A stretch of DNA of 6,321 nt, from positions 1 to 6,321 of the forward strand of contig JACREW010000257.1 in the NCBI GenBank assembly GCA_016212685.1, given 5' to 3'. Both the position numbers and the translations under genes were made by a program. Under the pieces are notes generated by a model. The model was not told the DNA's origin. It did not search any database and worked only from the letters and a program-made list of their open reading frames with translations. Shown piece after piece: positions 4,725 to 6,321 of this stretch (position 1 is its first letter; the number at the start of each line of letters is the position of its first letter). This DNA is from Nitrospirota bacterium (GTDB lineage Bacteria > Nitrospirota > Thermodesulfovibrionia > Thermodesulfovibrionales > Dissulfurispiraceae).

Positions 4725-5699
4725 GTGCCGGAAACAATAGAAGATATTTTAAGATTAAAACAAGAGAAGAATGCCGTGATCCTCTCCCATAATTATCAGC
4801 GGGATGAGGTGCAGGATATCGCCGATTTTATCGGAGACTCCCTCGAACTCTCAAGAACAGCCGCGGGTCTGGATTGCGACGTGATAGTTTTTTGCGGAGT
4901 GCATTTCATGGCTGAAAGCGCCTCTATCCTTTCACCCGACAAAACAGTGCTTTTGCCTGAACTCGATGCCGGATGCCCTATGGCCGATATGATTCAGGTA
5001 AGCTCGCCGAGAACGGTATGGAAGACATTTCCGGGATACGAAGTGCAGCCGACATTTGTATTCCCCCACGAATTCACATTAAGAGACATTAAAGCCAAAT
5101 ATCCCGGCGTTCCGGTAGTTGCTTATGTTAATACTACTGCCGATGTAAAAGCGGAAAGCGATATATGCTGCACATCGGCAAATGTTGTAAAGGTGATGGA
5201 ATCGCTTCCCGATGAAAGAGTGATATGCATACCGGACAGGAATCTTTCGATGTGGGCGCAAAAGAATACAAAGAAGCAGGTGATCGCATGGGACGGTTTT
5301 TGCCACGTCCATGACAGGGTTACGAAGGACGATATTCTGAAGGCACGAAAGGAACATCCAAACGCCGTTCTAATGGCGCATCCGGAATGCAGGCCCGAGG
5401 TTCTCGATCTCGCAGACCATGTTACAAGCACGTCGGGAATGCTGAGGTTTGCAAAGGCATCAGATGCGAGGGAGTTTATTGTCGGCACCGAACTGGGTTT
5501 GATGCGCAGGCTGAAAAAGGAAAATCCGGATAAGGTCTTTCATCCGTTAAGAAGGGATATGATATGTCCTAATATGAAGAAGACGACGCTGAACAGCGTT
5601 CTCAAGGCTCTGAAAGAGATGAAGAATATCATAAAGGTTCCGGAAGAGATAAGAGTCCCGGCCAAAAGGGCGCTGGACAGGATGCTTGAAATAAAGTAG
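4725..5699 (+). CDS. nadA: Quinolinate synthase NadA ([4Fe-4S])
   Basis: A 324-residue cytoplasmic enzyme condensing iminoaspartate (from NadB or aspartate dehydrogenase) with dihydroxyacetone phosphate to quinolinate, the first pyridine precursor of NAD. Motifs in order: LSHNYQRDEVQ (20-30), DFIGDSLELSR (34-44), FCGVHFMAESA (56-66), DAGCPMADM (81-89), AYVNTTADVKAESDICCTSAN (133-153, conserved), GFCHVHDR (191-198), MAHPECRPEV (217-226), TSTSGM (234-239), GTELGL (254-259) and ICPNMKKTTL (280-289). The expected cluster ligands are Cys84, Cys193 and Cys281. Spacing of the last two is usual, but Cys84 to Cys193 is about 20 residues longer than the ~87 typical of the family, with extra sequence around 92-115 (SSPRTVWKTFPGYEVQPTF). 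The GTG start abuts the preceding TAA, and AGGGA (4714-4718) lies 6 nt upstream, indicating co-transcription and perhaps coupled translation. Confidence 0.96.
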   Translation: MPETIEDILRLKQEKNAVILSHNYQRDEVQDIADFIGDSLELSRTAAGLDCDVIVFCGVHFMAESASILSPDKTVLLPELDAGCPMADMIQVSSPRTVWKTFPGYEVQPTFVFPHEFTLRDIKAKYPGVPVVAYVNTTADVKAESDICCTSANVVKVMESLPDERVICIPDRNLSMWAQKNTKKQVIAWDGFCHVHDRVTKDDILKARKEHPNAVLMAHPECRPEVLDLADHVTSTSGMLRFAKASDAREFIVGTELGLMRRLKKENPDKVFHPLRRDMICPNMKKTTLNSVLKALKEMKNIIKVPEEIRVPAKRALDRMLEIK

Positions 5700-6321
5700 T
5701 GTCTCTCCTCAAGCAAAAAATAATCGAAAAGATAAAATCGGAAGGCCCCGTCAATTTTGAGACATTCATGGAGATGTGCCTTTATTATCCTTATTTAGGT
5801 TATTACGCGAAGAATTCCGCAAAAATAGGCAGGGCAGGCGATTTTTACACGAGCCCGCATCTTCACCGCATATTCGGCGCAATGCTCGGCAGACAGATGG
5901 AGGAAATGTGGACAGTCATGGGACGCCCTGAGATTTTTCATGTTATTGAAATGGGGGCGGGCATGGGATACCTTGCAAAGGATATGCTGGAATATTTAAA
6001 AGGGGCAAGGGGCAAGGGGGCAGTCCCCATAACCCCTCCCTGCCTCCCCTTAGATAATGGGAGGTTAGGTGGGGTTAGCGGAGTCGTAGAATCGGGACTG
6101 TCCCCGAGGATCAAGGACTTTTTTCACTGTCTCAAATATACAATAATTGAATTAAATCCTGTGATAAAGGCGCAACAACAGGAAATGCTCTCGGGATTCA
6201 AAGAAAAGGTTAATTGGGTTTCGAGCATAGATGAACTGGACCCCATTGTAGGCTGTTTTCTGTCGAACGAGCTTCCAGATGCCTTCCCCGTAAAGATCAT
6301 TGAGATGGATGCCGGGTTGAA
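5699..6321 (+). CDS. MidA/NDUFAF7-type SAM-dependent methyltransferase (DUF185), 3' truncated by window
   Basis: The frame starts at GTG 5699, which shares its G with the nadA stop TAG, and stays open to the window end (207 full codons seen). Family motifs: GPVNFETFMEMCLYYPYLGYYAK near 16-38, KIGRAGDFYTSPHLHRIFGAMLG (43-65), the SAM-binding FHVIEMGAGMGYLAKDMLEYL (79-99), YTIIELNPVIKAQQQEML and FLSNELPDAFPV (near 187-198). In eukaryotic mitochondria the homologue NDUFAF7 methylates an arginine of a complex I subunit; bacterial members are presumed protein-arginine methyltransferases whose targets are less clear. Between the motif I helix and the next strand, about 36 residues (102-137, GARGKGAVPITPPCLPLDN...) are encoded by a palindromic DNA insertion without breaking frame. 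The GTG is accepted because it gives the usual ~20-residue lead before the FMe..LYyP motif; no strong Shine-Dalgarno is seen, so translational coupling with nadA is likely. Confidence 0.88.
   Translation, partial: MSLLKQKIIEKIKSEGPVNFETFMEMCLYYPYLGYYAKNSAKIGRAGDFYTSPHLHRIFGAMLGRQMEEMWTVMGRPEIFHVIEMGAGMGYLAKDMLEYLKGARGKGAVPITPPCLPLDNGRLGGVSGVVESGLSPRIKDFFHCLKYTIIELNPVIKAQQQEMLSGFKEKVNWVSSIDELDPIVGCFLSNELPDAFPVKIIEMDAGL
6016..6105. repeat. Nested palindromic repeat inserted in the methyltransferase gene
   Basis: Outer arms GGGGGCAGTCCC (6016-6027) and GGGACTGTCCCC (6094-6105) are inverted with 11/12 pairing. Inside, 6031-6051 pairs with 6056-6076 around a 4-nt AGAT loop (16 of 21 positions pair, including one G-T). 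The strongly asymmetric C-runs and G-runs differ from the surrounding gene. The structure resembles small dispersed palindromic elements (REP/MITE-like). It preserves the reading frame and adds about 30-36 residues at a surface loop position. Confidence 0.65.

Overview
The window looks like chromosomal DNA of a Gram-negative, type IV pilus-bearing bacterium. It encodes a PilY1-type adhesin, a periplasmic lytic transglycosylase with a DUF4124 domain, and an iron-sulfur quinolinate synthase. Moderate GC, frequent GTG/TTG starts and tightly packed genes would fit a Desulfobacterota- or Nitrospirota-like lineage, but that placement is an inference, not a demonstrated fact.

Layout. (1) 2-2035, plus strand: the C-terminal part of a PilY1-like protein, then a single-pass membrane protein with two extracytoplasmic beta-sandwich domains. 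They read as the end of a pilus operon. (2) 2033-3887: a compact accessory island of about 1.8 kb. It is bounded by a 54-bp direct repeat (53/54 identical) made from the 3' half of tRNA-Val(GAC) plus 9 bp downstream. The complete tRNA is at the right end (3843-3917, minus) and the cut-off copy at the left end. Inside each boundary are short shared motifs, including tandem 11-mers that resemble tyrosine-recombinase arm sites, but there is no integrase gene. The cargo is a BrnT-family toxin gene, its overlapping small antitoxin gene, a 59-bp integron-type attC site that encodes the antitoxin's C-terminal tail, and an unknown three-helix membrane protein with its own ribosome binding site directly after the attC. 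So integron-cassette material sits inside a tRNA-targeted integration footprint. (3) 4017-6321, plus strand: a second host operon with lytic transglycosylase, nadA (start codon directly after the previous stop) and a MidA/NDUFAF7-type methyltransferase (start overlaps the nadA stop by 1 nt; cut off by the window end). The methyltransferase gene carries an in-frame palindromic insertion of roughly 100 bp.

How they work together. The two outer blocks are housekeeping or envelope genes: pilus adhesion, peptidoglycan cleavage, NAD synthesis and protein-arginine methylation. The middle block is mobile cargo. The toxin-antitoxin pair could stabilise the island, and the tRNA promoter and intact tRNA survive at its right edge. 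Nothing in the window supplies a recombinase, so the island is either a remnant or a passenger that depends on enzymes encoded elsewhere.
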